Shown here one piece after another: positions 15,980 through 24,548 of a DNA stretch of 64,000 nt (position 1 is its first letter; every line of letters starts with the position of its first letter). Origin of the DNA: Anaerolineae bacterium (lineage in GTDB: Bacteria; Chloroflexota; Anaerolineae; Aggregatilineales; Phototrophicaceae); the NCBI GenBank assembly GCA_022822305.1, contig JAJEBY010000003.1, positions 434,001 through 498,000 of the forward strand. Reading direction: 5' to 3'. A model generated the notes under the pieces. The model made no database searches. It was given only the letters and a program-made list of their open reading frames with translations, and was not told the DNA's origin. The translations under genes and the position numbers were made by a program.

Positions 15980-16162
15980 GCGGAGTTTTCGCCTTGGCTG
16001 CGCGGAATCATTTGGCCATTGTAAAGCAAGGAATTGCCCGTAACGAGCCTTTGTACGGCCAAGATATGCCGTCGGATTCGGCAGAGCATCCGTCGTTGAA
16101 CCGCGATTCCGCGCCGCCGGAACACTGGGCTGTCGTCACCTGTTGCATGGACCTGCCGCGAT

Positions 16163-16894
16163 TCATGCCAGCGGATTGGTATCGTCCTGGTCGAATAGCT
16201 GCGGCGAGCCTTGATGCAAGCCAAAGGGATCATCCGTTGTCGCGCCGGCAGCCAGCGGTGAGAATGGCATCGGTTGCGCAGGCGCGGAGGGCGCTGCTTG
16301 CGGCGGCGAACCATGGACCGGCGCCAGCCGTGACTGGCGCGCCTTGCGCAGCCGCCTTCGGAAAACGCCCATGTAGAGCAACAAACCAAGCAGAAAGACG
16401 ATGCCGGCGACAAGGCCGCTGCCCGCCAGGGCTAAAGCCATCGCTTGCAGCGCGCGGTTTTCCGCTTCGCTCAAGCGTCCCTCGGCGTCGATACTGATAT
16501 CGCGCTCATTCCGAATCGGCGCAAGTCCAAACTCGTACAGAACGGGCGCTGTGCCCGGCACGACCAATGCGTTGAACGAAGGCGCTGTTGTGGCTTCGTA
16601 TTGGACGCTGGTCAAGACAACCACGTAATCCCCGGCGGGCAGATGCTCAAAACAAGTCAGGCCGATCGCGGCGCTTATTGAGTTTTCCAACAACTGCGTA
16701 TCAATGGTCACGCCGAGCGCGCTCATGAGGTTGGCCGCGACGCCTTGCGAAATCGCGGGTTCATCGTCATCACGCGATCCGCTGCCATCGGCATCTGCGT
16801 ATGACTGGATGCAGATCTGGCCCGTATCTTGCGCGAAGGCGCTCGCGCAAATCAGCAGCATGAGGCTTGGCAGCAGCAGTCTAAAGGCGTTCAT
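16163..16894 (-). CDS. Exported single-TM protein with SdrD-like Ca-binding motif
   Basis: A 243-residue type I membrane protein. Signal peptide residues 1-~21 (LLLPSLMLLICASAFAQ); an SdrD_B-like beta domain whose D-A-D-G-S-G-S-R-D-D-D-E-P loop (~34-46) looks like an EF-hand-type calcium site; one membrane segment at ~160-180 (ALAGSGLVAGIVFLLGLLLY); then a basic stop-transfer and a Pro/Ala-rich cytoplasmic tail. The neighbouring gene encodes a protein with the same layout. Start supported by GAGGGAAG just upstream. Function unknown; a surface anchor or sensor is possible. Confidence 0.7.
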   Translation of the reverse strand: MNAFRLLLPSLMLLICASAFAQDTGQICIQSYADADGSGSRDDDEPAISQGVAANLMSALGVTIDTQLLENSISAAIGLTCFEHLPAGDYVVVLTSVQYEATTAPSFNALVVPGTAPVLYEFGLAPIRNERDISIDAEGRLSEAENRALQAMALALAGSGLVAGIVFLLGLLLYMGVFRRRLRKARQSRLAPVHGSPPQAAPSAPAQPMPFSPLAAGATTDDPFGLHQGSPQLFDQDDTNPLA

Positions 16895-16924
16895 CTTCCC
16901 TCAAGCGCGATCAAATGGGGTGTT

Positions 16925-17791
16925 TCAGCGCAGGCGCAACACTAGCGCCAGCCCAAATCCGGAAATCAAAACAATGGCAGCCAGTCCCACGACGAGCAAG
17001 CCGCTGATCTGGGGCAGCAAGCCTTGCGAATTATCCGTATCGGCTTGCGCCGGCTCGCTCGGCGGCGCAGCCAAATCCGGCGCCGGCTGGAAATCACCCG
17101 GAAGCACCCCAATGTTGAGCTCAAGCGGCATACCGTTCCGCAGGTCGAGCCGCAGCGTTGTAGACCCGGTCAAGCTGTGATCGACCGGCGCAGTCATGGT
17201 GATGTCATAGACCTGCCTGGAAAGCCCGTCGATGCAAAGGGTATCGACATCCTCCGCCAAGTCATAGGCCTTCGATGCGTCGCCATAATGCAAAGCGACC
17301 GCGCCGCCCGGCACAATCGATTCGCCCGGATCGAGAGCCGTATTGCGATTTTTGTCCGCAAACATAGCAACGCACAATTGAGGATCGAGCAGTGGCAGGT
17401 CTTGACTGGGCGCGTCCGCCATCATCACAGGAGCATCCGATCGGTCGCTCGCCGGCACGGCAGGAACTTCTTGCGCTATGGCGTCGACCCGGTCATGCTG
17501 GGCAGAACTCGGAGTGGCGGTCGCTGTCGGCGCCGGTGTTGGCTCTGCCACTGGAAACACGATCCGCAGGCTTTGCCCCACCCGCAAGATGGCGCCGGGA
17601 TCAATATCATTGCTGGCGGCAATATCGTCTACCGTCAGGCCGTAGGTATTGGCGATGAAGGTCAAGGTCTCGCCGGCGACCACCACATGATCGATTTCGG
17701 CGAAACCATCTTGAGACTGAGCATAGATCGCAAAGCCGTGAGCAAGACAGATGAGGATTACCAAGCAAAGCTGCCGCAATCGATGCTCCAC
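16925..17791 (-). CDS. Exported LysM protein with SdrD-like domain and C-terminal membrane anchor
   Basis: A 288-residue protein. Signal peptide ~1-24; LysM domain ~33-78 (V-V-A-G-E-T-L-T-F-I-A-N-T-Y-G-L, L-R-V-G-Q-S-L-R-I-V); a Pro/Thr/Ala linker; an SdrD_B-like domain with D-K-N-R-N-T-A-L-D-P-G-E-S (~150-162); one membrane segment at the C-terminus (LLVVGLAAIVLISGFGLALVL) ending L-R-L-R. LysM binds peptidoglycan GlcNAc, so the protein should bridge wall and membrane. GTG start. The downstream gene (31 bases on) has a similar SdrD/TM layout; the two are likely co-transcribed. A TATAAT lies near 17835 on this strand. Confidence 0.82.
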   Translation of the reverse strand: MEHRLRQLCLVILICLAHGFAIYAQSQDGFAEIDHVVVAGETLTFIANTYGLTVDDIAASNDIDPGAILRVGQSLRIVFPVAEPTPAPTATATPSSAQHDRVDAIAQEVPAVPASDRSDAPVMMADAPSQDLPLLDPQLCVAMFADKNRNTALDPGESIVPGGAVALHYGDASKAYDLAEDVDTLCIDGLSRQVYDITMTAPVDHSLTGSTTLRLDLRNGMPLELNIGVLPGDFQPAPDLAAPPSEPAQADTDNSQGLLPQISGLLVVGLAAIVLISGFGLALVLRLR

Positions 17792-18198
17792 TAGTGTGAC
17801 GGGGATCCCTGACAGACAGTAGCGCAGGCATTATAGCACGGGCATTCCGCTGCGATAGAGCGTCGACCGACACCGGGGAAAAATGAACATTTTTTGAAAT
17901 CATTGCGATATTTGTTCAATTTTGATATATAATGAAATCATACGGATGCGTTCACGATAGACTTAAGCGCTCCGCAGCTATTTCTCACCGCTTCGTTTAG
18001 CTATCGGTTACTTCCTTTCACTAGCGGCCGGACAATAGTATTTCAGGTTAGATACTGAATATGCCTCTCAAAATGTGTTAATTATTTTGACAACTTGTCA
18101 GATTTCTTGTGAATTGTTGCGAAGTGTTTGAAGAATTGACATAATTGGTCTCAAATGCAATTGCGCAAATAATTACGTTTTGCTACAAGGGGGTTGGC
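17792..18198. other. AT-rich intergenic region upstream of the histidine kinase
   Basis: About 400 bases, clearly more AT-rich than the rest of the window from ~17880 to 18180. It includes a TATATAATG stretch near 17925-17935, TTGACA twice (near 18088 and at 18136-18141) and runs of short TTG/GAA repeats. It must hold the promoters of the divergent LysM and kinase genes. I see no ORF, RNA fold or palindrome that I would name. Confidence 0.5.
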
Positions 18199-19746
18199 GT
18201 GCATCTGAAGTTCGACTCTCAAGTCGGACAAGGAAACAGCCAGGCGGAATTCTATGTGCAATTGGCCCTTGATGCCATTTCCTCGCATATAGCAATCCTG
18301 GACGATGATGGCGAAATTATCAGTGTAAACGCCGCGTGGCGTGATTTCGCTGGCGACATCTCATTCGATCATGCGGATAGCGGGGTCGGGCTGAGGTATC
18401 TCGCCTTCTGTGATCGCGCCGAGATGTACCGCCCGACGCACGCGCTGCAAGTCGCCAGCGGCATCAGCGATGTGATTGCGGGCAAGCGGGACAGTTTTCA
18501 TCTGGAGTATCCCTGCAATATCTTTAGGAACCAGTATTGGTATTTGCTGAGCGCGAGCCGCCTCGTGCTTCAAAGGCACGATCGCATCATGGTTATGCAT
18601 CAGGACATCACCGAACTGAAGTTTGCGCAATTGGAACTGGAGGCATTTCGGAAGCAGATTCAATCGGTGCTTGATCAAGTCAACAGCGGTGTCTTCACAG
18701 TGAGCAGCGTTGGCGTAGTCAAGAGCTGCAATCTAGCCGGAGAACGCATATTCGGCTATTCGCGCGATGAGCTGCTGGGTATGCACGTGACGCAACTGGT
18801 CGGCTTAAGCGCCTGCAGCGCTGATGATTTCCGCGACAGCGACGGGGGCAAGAGCCTTACGATGCCGGGCAAGCGCCGAGACGGCAGCGAATTCACCATG
18901 TTAGTTCGGGTCAAACAAGTCTCGGTCGAAGATCGGCAATGGTTTACGGTCGTTGTAGAAGACTTGAGCGAAGGCCGACGATCCGAATCCGAATCTACCG
19001 AAGCGCAACGAATGGAGAGCCTGCTGCAGCAGGAAACGGAATTGCAGCAGTCCAAGTACCGATTCCTGGCAATGATGTCTCACGAATTGCGCACGCCCCT
19101 GGCGTCGATTCGCTTGTCGCACGATATGCTGACGCAGTATGATACGCGATCCAGCCAGGACGAGCGGCGCCTTTACCTCGACAACATCAGATTGCAGGTC
19201 GATCACGTCAGTGACATTTTGGGCGACGTCATGAATTTGACGGCGCCAGGCACGCACGCGCAGGATTTCGTTTCACGGCGCGGCGACTTGATCACAACCT
19301 GCCGCGACATCGTCGAGTCATTTCACATCAATCATCATCACTCGCACTGCATCGAGTTCGCCTGCCCTGATGCCGAGATCTTCGCCGAGTTTGATGAGAG
19401 GCTGCTGCGCCGCGCCTTGAGCAACTTGCTGGACAACGCCATCAAGTACTCGCCAAATGGCGGATGCGTAAAACTCGAGCTGTGGAGAGACCAGAAACAC
19501 GCGCGCATCCTCGTCAGCGACGACGGCATCGGCGTACCGCCACAAGATGCGGACACCCTGTTCGACGCGTTTCGGCGCGCTTCCAATGTAGGCACGCTGC
19601 CGGGGACTGGCTTGGGGCTGGCAATCACCAAACAAGCGATCGAACAGCATGGCGGAAAGATTGCCTTGCTGCAACCCGGCAATGACGGCGCCACTTTCAG
19701 CATTGCGCTTCCCCTCAAGTCGCAAGCGGATATCCCTCAAGACTAG
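18199..19746 (+). CDS. Cytoplasmic PAS-PAS sensor histidine kinase
   Basis: A 515-residue kinase from the GTG at 18199, chosen for the AAGGGGG Shine-Dalgarno 5 bases before it; the frame extends to a TTG at 18145 without one. PAS 1 ~20-135 (H-I-A-I-L-D-D-D-G-E-I-I-S-V-N-A-A-W), PAS 2 ~150-265 (G-E-R-I-F-G-Y-S-R-D-E-L-L-G), a short coiled coil, the dimerisation/phosphoacceptor helix with H in MSHELRTPLAS, and a HATPase domain (N-box N-L-L-D-N-A-I-K-Y-S, G1 V-S-D-D-G-I-G-V, G2 G-T-G-L-G-L-A-I). No membrane segment, so it senses an internal signal. No response regulator is adjacent: an orphan kinase. Confidence 0.93.
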   Translation: MHLKFDSQVGQGNSQAEFYVQLALDAISSHIAILDDDGEIISVNAAWRDFAGDISFDHADSGVGLRYLAFCDRAEMYRPTHALQVASGISDVIAGKRDSFHLEYPCNIFRNQYWYLLSASRLVLQRHDRIMVMHQDITELKFAQLELEAFRKQIQSVLDQVNSGVFTVSSVGVVKSCNLAGERIFGYSRDELLGMHVTQLVGLSACSADDFRDSDGGKSLTMPGKRRDGSEFTMLVRVKQVSVEDRQWFTVVVEDLSEGRRSESESTEAQRMESLLQQETELQQSKYRFLAMMSHELRTPLASIRLSHDMLTQYDTRSSQDERRLYLDNIRLQVDHVSDILGDVMNLTAPGTHAQDFVSRRGDLITTCRDIVESFHINHHHSHCIEFACPDAEIFAEFDERLLRRALSNLLDNAIKYSPNGGCVKLELWRDQKHARILVSDDGIGVPPQDADTLFDAFRRASNVGTLPGTGLGLAITKQAIEQHGGKIALLQPGNDGATFSIALPLKSQADIPQD

Positions 19747-19771
19747 CGAGCTTTGAATCACGCAGGACCCT

Positions 19772-19799
19772 GCCTTGGTCCGATAGACCAAAGGCTTTG
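19772..19799 (+). terminator. Possible Rho-independent terminator of the histidine kinase gene
   Basis: GCCTTGGTC (19772-19780), a 5-base loop CGATA and GACCAAAGGC (19786-19795) with one bulged A, followed only by TTTGCC. The weak T-run makes it uncertain. Confidence 0.4.
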
Positions 19800-19835
19800 C
19801 CTGTACTGAAACGAGCCCATCGGCCGCAATTCGGC

Positions 19836-19847
19836 TACAATGACCAC
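19836..19847 (+). promoter_or_regulatory. -10 element directly before the PPC protein gene, apparently leaderless
   Basis: TACAAT at 19836-19841 ends 6 bases before the ATG at 19848. No SD and no clear -35 at the usual distance. Confidence 0.4.
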
Positions 19848-21335
19848 ATGAGAAAACTGCTTGTCGCAGCGCTGATATTGCTGCTTGCGCAGGCCTTGAC
19901 TGGCTCTGCGCAAGAGCGCGATCCGGAAGACGCCGGGACTCGCATTGATCCTAGCGGCATCATCAGCGGGCGGCTCGATGATGATAATCCGCGCGAGGTG
20001 TTCTTCATTGACGGACTGCGCGGCGAGGTGATCCAGTTCGAGCTGCGCGCCATCGACGGCGACCTCGATCCTGTGCTCGCCGTTTTCGACAGCCGGGGCG
20101 CGCTCGAGTTCTACCGCGACGACAGCGCCGGCAGTTTGGGCGTAAGTCAAGATTTGACATTGAAAGCCAACGGGCGCTATTTTCTGATTGTGGGGCGCTT
20201 TGGTTTCCACCTCGGCAGCTCCACGGGCGAATACGAGCTGCGCCTGATTCGCGCCGGCGTCATTTCCGAACAGGGGAGCGCGCTGCGCTACGGCGACTCC
20301 GTTATCGGAACGATCAGCCAGACAGAACCGCATGCCTATTACACGTTTGAAGCGGAACAAGGCGATATATTGGCCATTTCGATGGTGCGCTCGTCGGGAG
20401 ACTTGGATCCTTATCTTAAGGTGATAAGCGCGCAGCGTTTTGTCATCGCCGAAAACGACGATCAAGCCGGCGCGGAAACTCGCAATGCGCGCATCGGCGA
20501 CTTGATAATCGAGCAGACGGGCATGTATATCATCATGGCGACTCGATATCGGGAAGCCGCCGGGGATAGCTCGGGCAGCTTTGTGCTGTCGATAGAAGAA
20601 GCAGAAGACAGCGGCGCCGGCACATTGCAATTGGCGCCCCTGCCCATCGCCTTCGGCGAAAGCCGCTCGGCCGCGCTCAGCCATCAGCAGTATGAGCGCT
20701 TCTACACATTCAGCGCCAGCCGCAATGACCTGGTCACCATCAGCATGTCTCGAGGCAGCGTTGGCGAGCTCGACAGCTACTTGATCCTGACGGATGCCAA
20801 TTTCACGCCGATTGTCGAAGACGATGACAGCGGCGTCGGCCAGAACGCGATGATCGCCGATTATCCCATCCCGGCGGACGGAAAATATCATATCGTCGCC
20901 ACGCGTTTCGAAGGCGGCAAAGGCACCAGCATCGGTGAATTCCTGCTCAGTCTGGATGCCTTTGGCAACGCGGTCGAAGCCATCCCGGATGACGCGGTCA
21001 GCATAAGCTATGGGACGAGCGTCCCCGGCAAGATCAGTGATGAGAACGACCGCGATCTCTATGCCTTTTACGCGCGGCAAGGCGAAGTTATCACGGTATC
21101 CATGACGCGGGTGGACGGAGATCTTGATGCCTACCTTGAGCTGCTGAATGGCGCGCAGGAAGTCGTGCTGAGCAATGACGATGGCGGCAACGGCCAAAAC
21201 GCCTTGATCGACAACTACACCATCCCGCATTCCGGATTGTATTTCATACGCGCCCGGCGCTTCTTCGGCAGCGAAGGCGGCAACGCCAATACGGCCGGCG
21301 GCTATGTTTTGGTGCTGGCGGAGCGCTTTGGATGA
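19848..21335 (+). CDS. Secreted protein with four PPC (pre-peptidase C-terminal) beta domains
   Basis: A 495-residue exported protein. Signal peptide ~1-21 (LLVAALILLLAQALTGSAQ). Four ~115-residue jelly-roll repeats follow, each with the pattern G-x-I-S...Y-x-F-x-A-x-Q-G-D-x-I-x-I-S-M-x-R...G-D-L-D-x-Y-L...N-D-D...I-x-x-Y-x-I...G-x-Y-x-I-x-A-x-R. These match the PPC/DUF4082-like Ca-binding sandwich usually attached to secreted peptidases, but no catalytic domain is present. It may bind surfaces or act as a chaperone-like module. The start at 19848 rather than 19797 is set by the signal peptide. Confidence 0.85.
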   Translation: MRKLLVAALILLLAQALTGSAQERDPEDAGTRIDPSGIISGRLDDDNPREVFFIDGLRGEVIQFELRAIDGDLDPVLAVFDSRGALEFYRDDSAGSLGVSQDLTLKANGRYFLIVGRFGFHLGSSTGEYELRLIRAGVISEQGSALRYGDSVIGTISQTEPHAYYTFEAEQGDILAISMVRSSGDLDPYLKVISAQRFVIAENDDQAGAETRNARIGDLIIEQTGMYIIMATRYREAAGDSSGSFVLSIEEAEDSGAGTLQLAPLPIAFGESRSAALSHQQYERFYTFSASRNDLVTISMSRGSVGELDSYLILTDANFTPIVEDDDSGVGQNAMIADYPIPADGKYHIVATRFEGGKGTSIGEFLLSLDAFGNAVEAIPDDAVSISYGTSVPGKISDENDRDLYAFYARQGEVITVSMTRVDGDLDAYLELLNGAQEVVLSNDDGGNGQNALIDNYTIPHSGLYFIRARRFFGSEGGNANTAGGYVLVLAERFG

Positions 21336-21407
21336 GCGCGTCAGCCAACTTCGCTTTGCGGCGAGCGGCATCTCCCTGCGGCGCCAGTCGAAGTATCAAA
21401 TGACCGC

Positions 21408-21929
21408 ATGACTGATTACGACGCGCAGTTTTACCCGGACAAGATCGCTGACGGCGTATTCATCGCGGCGGGCGCGATCGTGGTTGGCGATGTCACACTG
21501 GCGGCGAATGCGAGCGTCTGGTTCAACGCCGTGCTGCGCGGGGATACGGAAGCGTTGCGCATCGGCGCCGGCAGCAATATCCAGGATGGCGCCGTCTGCC
21601 ACGCGGACCCAGGTTATCCCATGATCATCGGCGCAGGCGTCAGCGTGGGACACAACGCGATCGCGCATGGCGCGCGCATCAGCGATCACACGTTGATCGG
21701 CATGGGCGCCATCATCATGAACGGCGCGGCCATCGGCAGCAACTGCATCGTCGGCGCCGGCGCCTTGATAACGCAGGAGAAGACTTTCCCTGATAACAGC
21801 CTGATCATGGGCAGTCCCGCGCGCTTGATTCGCGAGGTCAACGCCGACGAGATCGCCATGATTCGGCGAACTGCGAGAAACTATCTGGAGAGATCGCGCG
21901 CGTTCCTGGCGTCTGCCGCGGCGGAATAA
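21408..21929 (+). CDS. Gamma-class carbonic anhydrase family protein
   Basis: A 173-residue left-handed beta-helix protein with hexapeptide repeats (I-V-V-G-D-V-T-L-A-A-N-A-S-V-W, V-L-R-G-D-T-E-A-L-R-I-G). The three zinc-ligand histidines of the family are there: CHAD, G-H-N-A-I-A-H-G. The acidic loop with the proton-shuttle Glu of the archaeal Cam enzyme is absent, as in most bacterial homologues, so CO2 hydration is plausible but unproven. It follows the PPC gene by 72 bases on the same strand. Confidence 0.9.
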   Translation: MTDYDAQFYPDKIADGVFIAAGAIVVGDVTLAANASVWFNAVLRGDTEALRIGAGSNIQDGAVCHADPGYPMIIGAGVSVGHNAIAHGARISDHTLIGMGAIIMNGAAIGSNCIVGAGALITQEKTFPDNSLIMGSPARLIREVNADEIAMIRRTARNYLERSRAFLASAAAE

Positions 21930-21946
21930 ATCAACAGCCGGAGCGG

Positions 21947-22768
21947 TCAGGATTGCCGGCGGCGTTCTTCTTCCTCTTCGCCTTGATAAGCCAGCAGGTC
22001 GTCCAGCGACATCTTGGGCAGGCGGTTTTCGGTCATGATAGCGCGCATCTCGGTGTTGATTTCGCCATCTTCGCCGATGTGCCGGCGGATGTTAGCGCCG
22101 GTGGCTTCCGAATACTCGAAGCGATGCTCGGCGATGGTCACGCCATCGGCGATGATGCGCAGGCGCCACTTGCCATCCAGCTCCATCTGATCGTGCAGGG
22201 GCATGCGCGTATTCGGCGTCAGGAAATTGCGGCCGCGCGTGAGCTTGTAGGTATCCTCGTGGATATAAACGGCGTCGCCGACGGCGTCAATGACTTCAAA
22301 GCGGATATCGCCGTTGGCTTCCATCGGCACGCGCAGCTGCACGAATGGCTGAATATAGTCAATATCGTCAGGCAATGACCAGGTGCGGTAAACCTGCGGC
22401 TCGTCGCCATTCTTGGTGGTCAGCAAGCCGATATCGACAGCCAGCACCTGCACCTCGTCGGGATCGAGTCCGGCGCGTTCGACCGATTCCAGCGCATGGC
22501 GATAGACGCGCTGCTCGGCGCTGGCCGGCTGCTGATGGAAAATCTCATAATCGTCGTAGTCGTCCTCTTCCTGAGCTTCGTATTCATAGTTGTAGTCTTC
22601 GGCATGGCTGCTGATATTGGAGCTGCTGCTGTCGGTATCGAACTGGCGCACCAGGAAGAGCAAACCCAATAGCACCAGGATGACCGGGAAGCTGTTGCCC
22701 AAGAGCGCCACCGCGCCGAGCGCCAGCAGGATGAAGGCCAGGAACCAGGTGTTGCGGTTGTTATCCAT
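21947..22768 (-). CDS. Membrane protein of unknown function, paralogue of its upstream neighbour
   Basis: A 273-residue protein. Two short hydrophobic stretches at ~8-42 (FLAFILLALGAVALLG, FPVILVLLGLLFLV) are followed by a very acidic, Tyr-rich linker (D-Y-N-Y-E-Y-E-A-Q-E-E-D-D-Y-D-D-Y), then a soluble beta-rich domain starting V-L-A-V-D-I-G-L-L-T. The same core (V-L-L-D-I-G-L-I, then R-P-F-I-x-L-x-V and Y-E-I/F-E-V-I) occurs in the gene upstream, so the two arose by duplication. An acidic E-E-E-E-E-R-R-R tail ends it. GAAGG 7 bases before the ATG. I do not recognise the family; signalling or envelope maintenance is a guess from the kinase nearby. Confidence 0.7.
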   Translation of the reverse strand: MDNNRNTWFLAFILLALGAVALLGNSFPVILVLLGLLFLVRQFDTDSSSSNISSHAEDYNYEYEAQEEDDYDDYEIFHQQPASAEQRVYRHALESVERAGLDPDEVQVLAVDIGLLTTKNGDEPQVYRTWSLPDDIDYIQPFVQLRVPMEANGDIRFEVIDAVGDAVYIHEDTYKLTRGRNFLTPNTRMPLHDQMELDGKWRLRIIADGVTIAEHRFEYSEATGANIRRHIGEDGEINTEMRAIMTENRLPKMSLDDLLAYQGEEEEERRRQS

Positions 22769-22782
22769 TCGTGTACCTTCGT

Positions 22783-23613
22783 TTATCTCCGATTGCGCGA
22801 GAGTCCCCGGCGGCTCGTCGTGCTGGGCTGCTGCAGCAAATCCTTGAGTTGTGTGGTTTCCGGTTCTTCAATCTCGTCAACGATCACGGCATCGCGCAGG
22901 TTGCGGCGGCGTTGATCCAGCGATTCGCCGAATTCTTCTTCTCCGCTTAGCCGACGGCGGCGCTCGTTGACCGAGGGCGAGAGCATCAAGTTGTGCATGC
23001 CGATCAGGTTGTTATCGACATAGACGCGCAAATCCCAATCGCCATTGCCGTCAATGCTGGTATTGCCGGCCAGTGGCAGATGATGATCGGCGAGCAGCTT
23101 CAATTCGCCCTCGCGCAGGTAGGTCTTCATCTCGTGCACGTATTGTTCATCGCCGAGCTGATTGTAAATCTCGTAGCGGATGACGGCCTGGCGATCGGCT
23201 TCTTCGTGATCGACGAAAAGCGTGATGAAGGGGCGCACCCCGTCATCGTCTTTGGAGATATTGCGCGTGCGGCGCATCGCCAGTCCATCGACGCCGGTCT
23301 GCATGGCGATCAAGCCGATATCGAGCAGCACCAGCCCGCCGCGATTGAAGAATCCGGCGCGCGAGGCGGCGCGTTCGGCGGCTTCCCGCGCTTGCGGCGT
23401 GATGCGGCGGCGCACCGGTGCCCGATGCAGCACTTCGAGCAGGGTCTCGCGTTCGGGTCCCAATTCGATCATGGAGGCGATAACGGCCACGGCAAATGCG
23501 CCCAGAAGCGAAATCTGCACCGCGGCCGAGACCGGCGCCGCCAGCAATGCGAAGCCGATCAGCAGTCCCATGGCGATCAGCCAGGCGGTGTTGCGTCGTT
23601 TCAAGCGAATCAT
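22783..23613 (-). CDS. Membrane protein of unknown function, paralogue of its downstream neighbour
   Basis: A 276-residue protein with two N-terminal hydrophobic segments (~8-50: TAWLIAMGLLIGFALLA, ISLLGAFAVAVIASMI). A basic linker then precedes a domain with G-L-V-L-L-D-I-G-L-I-A-M-Q-T, V-R-P-F-I-T-L-F-V and V-I-R-Y-E-I-Y-N-Q-L-G-D-E-Q-Y-V-H-E. The order matches the next gene, which begins 15 bases after this one ends. The C-terminus is charged and probably disordered. It belongs to a five-gene same-strand block with the 2TM proteins and the Ser/Thr kinase. Function unknown. Confidence 0.7.
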   Translation of the reverse strand: MIRLKRRNTAWLIAMGLLIGFALLAAPVSAAVQISLLGAFAVAVIASMIELGPERETLLEVLHRAPVRRRITPQAREAAERAASRAGFFNRGGLVLLDIGLIAMQTGVDGLAMRRTRNISKDDDGVRPFITLFVDHEEADRQAVIRYEIYNQLGDEQYVHEMKTYLREGELKLLADHHLPLAGNTSIDGNGDWDLRVYVDNNLIGMHNLMLSPSVNERRRRLSGEEEFGESLDQRRRNLRDAVIVDEIEEPETTQLKDLLQQPSTTSRRGLSRNRR

Positions 23614-23786
23614 AGGCTAAAGTCGTCCACGGTTATCCGCGTTCATCTTCTATACGGCAGCGTGACCGACGCTGTTGCGTCAGCGCCAGACAAGCCTATT
23701 GTAACACCAATGGCAACGGTTCTGGCAAGGTGAGGTCATTGCAGGCATGGCAGCGCGGACGAGCCGATGCTCGGTGATGGGAGGTC

Positions 23787-24548
23787 TCAAGCGCGGCTGC
23801 GGCTTTGGCCGCTCTCAATATCGTCAGCCCGGTAGGACTTGATGGCATCGCCGGCATCGTACTCGCTGGCCAGCCTCCGCCCCGGCGGCGCGCCCGATCG
23901 GCGGGCGCCCAACTTGGCCATCTCGCGCTCGACCTCGGCATCGATTCTGGCTTGACGCCTTTCGCTGTAGCCGCTGTAACTGAAATAATAGCGCAAGGCG
24001 TGCGCGATCAAGGCCATGGCCCAGGCGCCAACCAAATACATTACACCCAGCAAAGCGTATTCGTCGTACCATTCGTATCGAACCGCTTCAATCCAGCGCA
24101 CCGCGATCATGGTCGCGCTGAGACCCAGAAACAGCGACGCATGCTGCCAGAGCAGTCGGCGGTTCTTCAGTTTGCCGTTCTGCTCCAGCGCGATCAGCGC
24201 TTCGCGTTCTTCCGCTTCCTCCATATCGGCGCGGCGCAATTCGCGATTGATGCGAGAGGCGGTTTCCGCTTCGTGCCGCTCGTAGCCGGCGCCGTGTTTG
24301 AAATGATAATAGATAAAGTGCAGCGCCAACGACACGATCAAGATGCCGTACAGCACAATCGCGACTTCGAATCCCGAATCCCAATTGACAAATCGATTCG
24401 CCCAATACATCGGCAGATTCCACAGAAAAACCACCGTGCCTAAGAGTAGTGCCACTCCGTGAAAGTGAACTGCGCCGCGCGCCCGCAGCTTCTTCTCGAC
24501 GCGCTCGCGGATCTCTGCCCTGGCGATGGGTTTGCTTTTGACTTTCAT
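23787..24548 (-). CDS. Tandem 2TM-domain membrane protein
   Basis: A 253-residue protein with four membrane segments in two 2TM modules: a charged R-E-R-V-E-K-K-L-R-A-R-G helix, then F-H-G-V-A-L-L-L-G-T-V-V-F-L-W-N and L-Y-G-I-L-I-V-S-L-A-L-H-F-I-Y-Y-H-F-K-H-G; and a second copy from ~115 (L-K-N-R-R-L-L-W-Q-H-A-S-L-F-L...L-I-A-H-A-L-R-Y-Y-F-S-Y-S-G). The 'xxR-V-xK-x-Lxx-R' helix plus two TMs and a Y-Y-x-x-x-G-x-G exit matches the 2TM family. Its ATG overlaps the stop of the upstream gene (ATGA). The long acidic/basic tails face the cytoplasm. Confidence 0.82.
   Translation of the reverse strand: MKVKSKPIARAEIRERVEKKLRARGAVHFHGVALLLGTVVFLWNLPMYWANRFVNWDSGFEVAIVLYGILIVSLALHFIYYHFKHGAGYERHEAETASRINRELRRADMEEAEEREALIALEQNGKLKNRRLLWQHASLFLGLSATMIAVRWIEAVRYEWYDEYALLGVMYLVGAWAMALIAHALRYYFSYSGYSERRQARIDAEVEREMAKLGARRSGAPPGRRLASEYDAGDAIKSYRADDIESGQSRSRA

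Noticed and set aside
19758-21371. 537-codon minus-strand frame opposite the PPC gene
   Set aside because: Antisense of a protein with a signal peptide and four clear repeats; no start signal or domain of its own.
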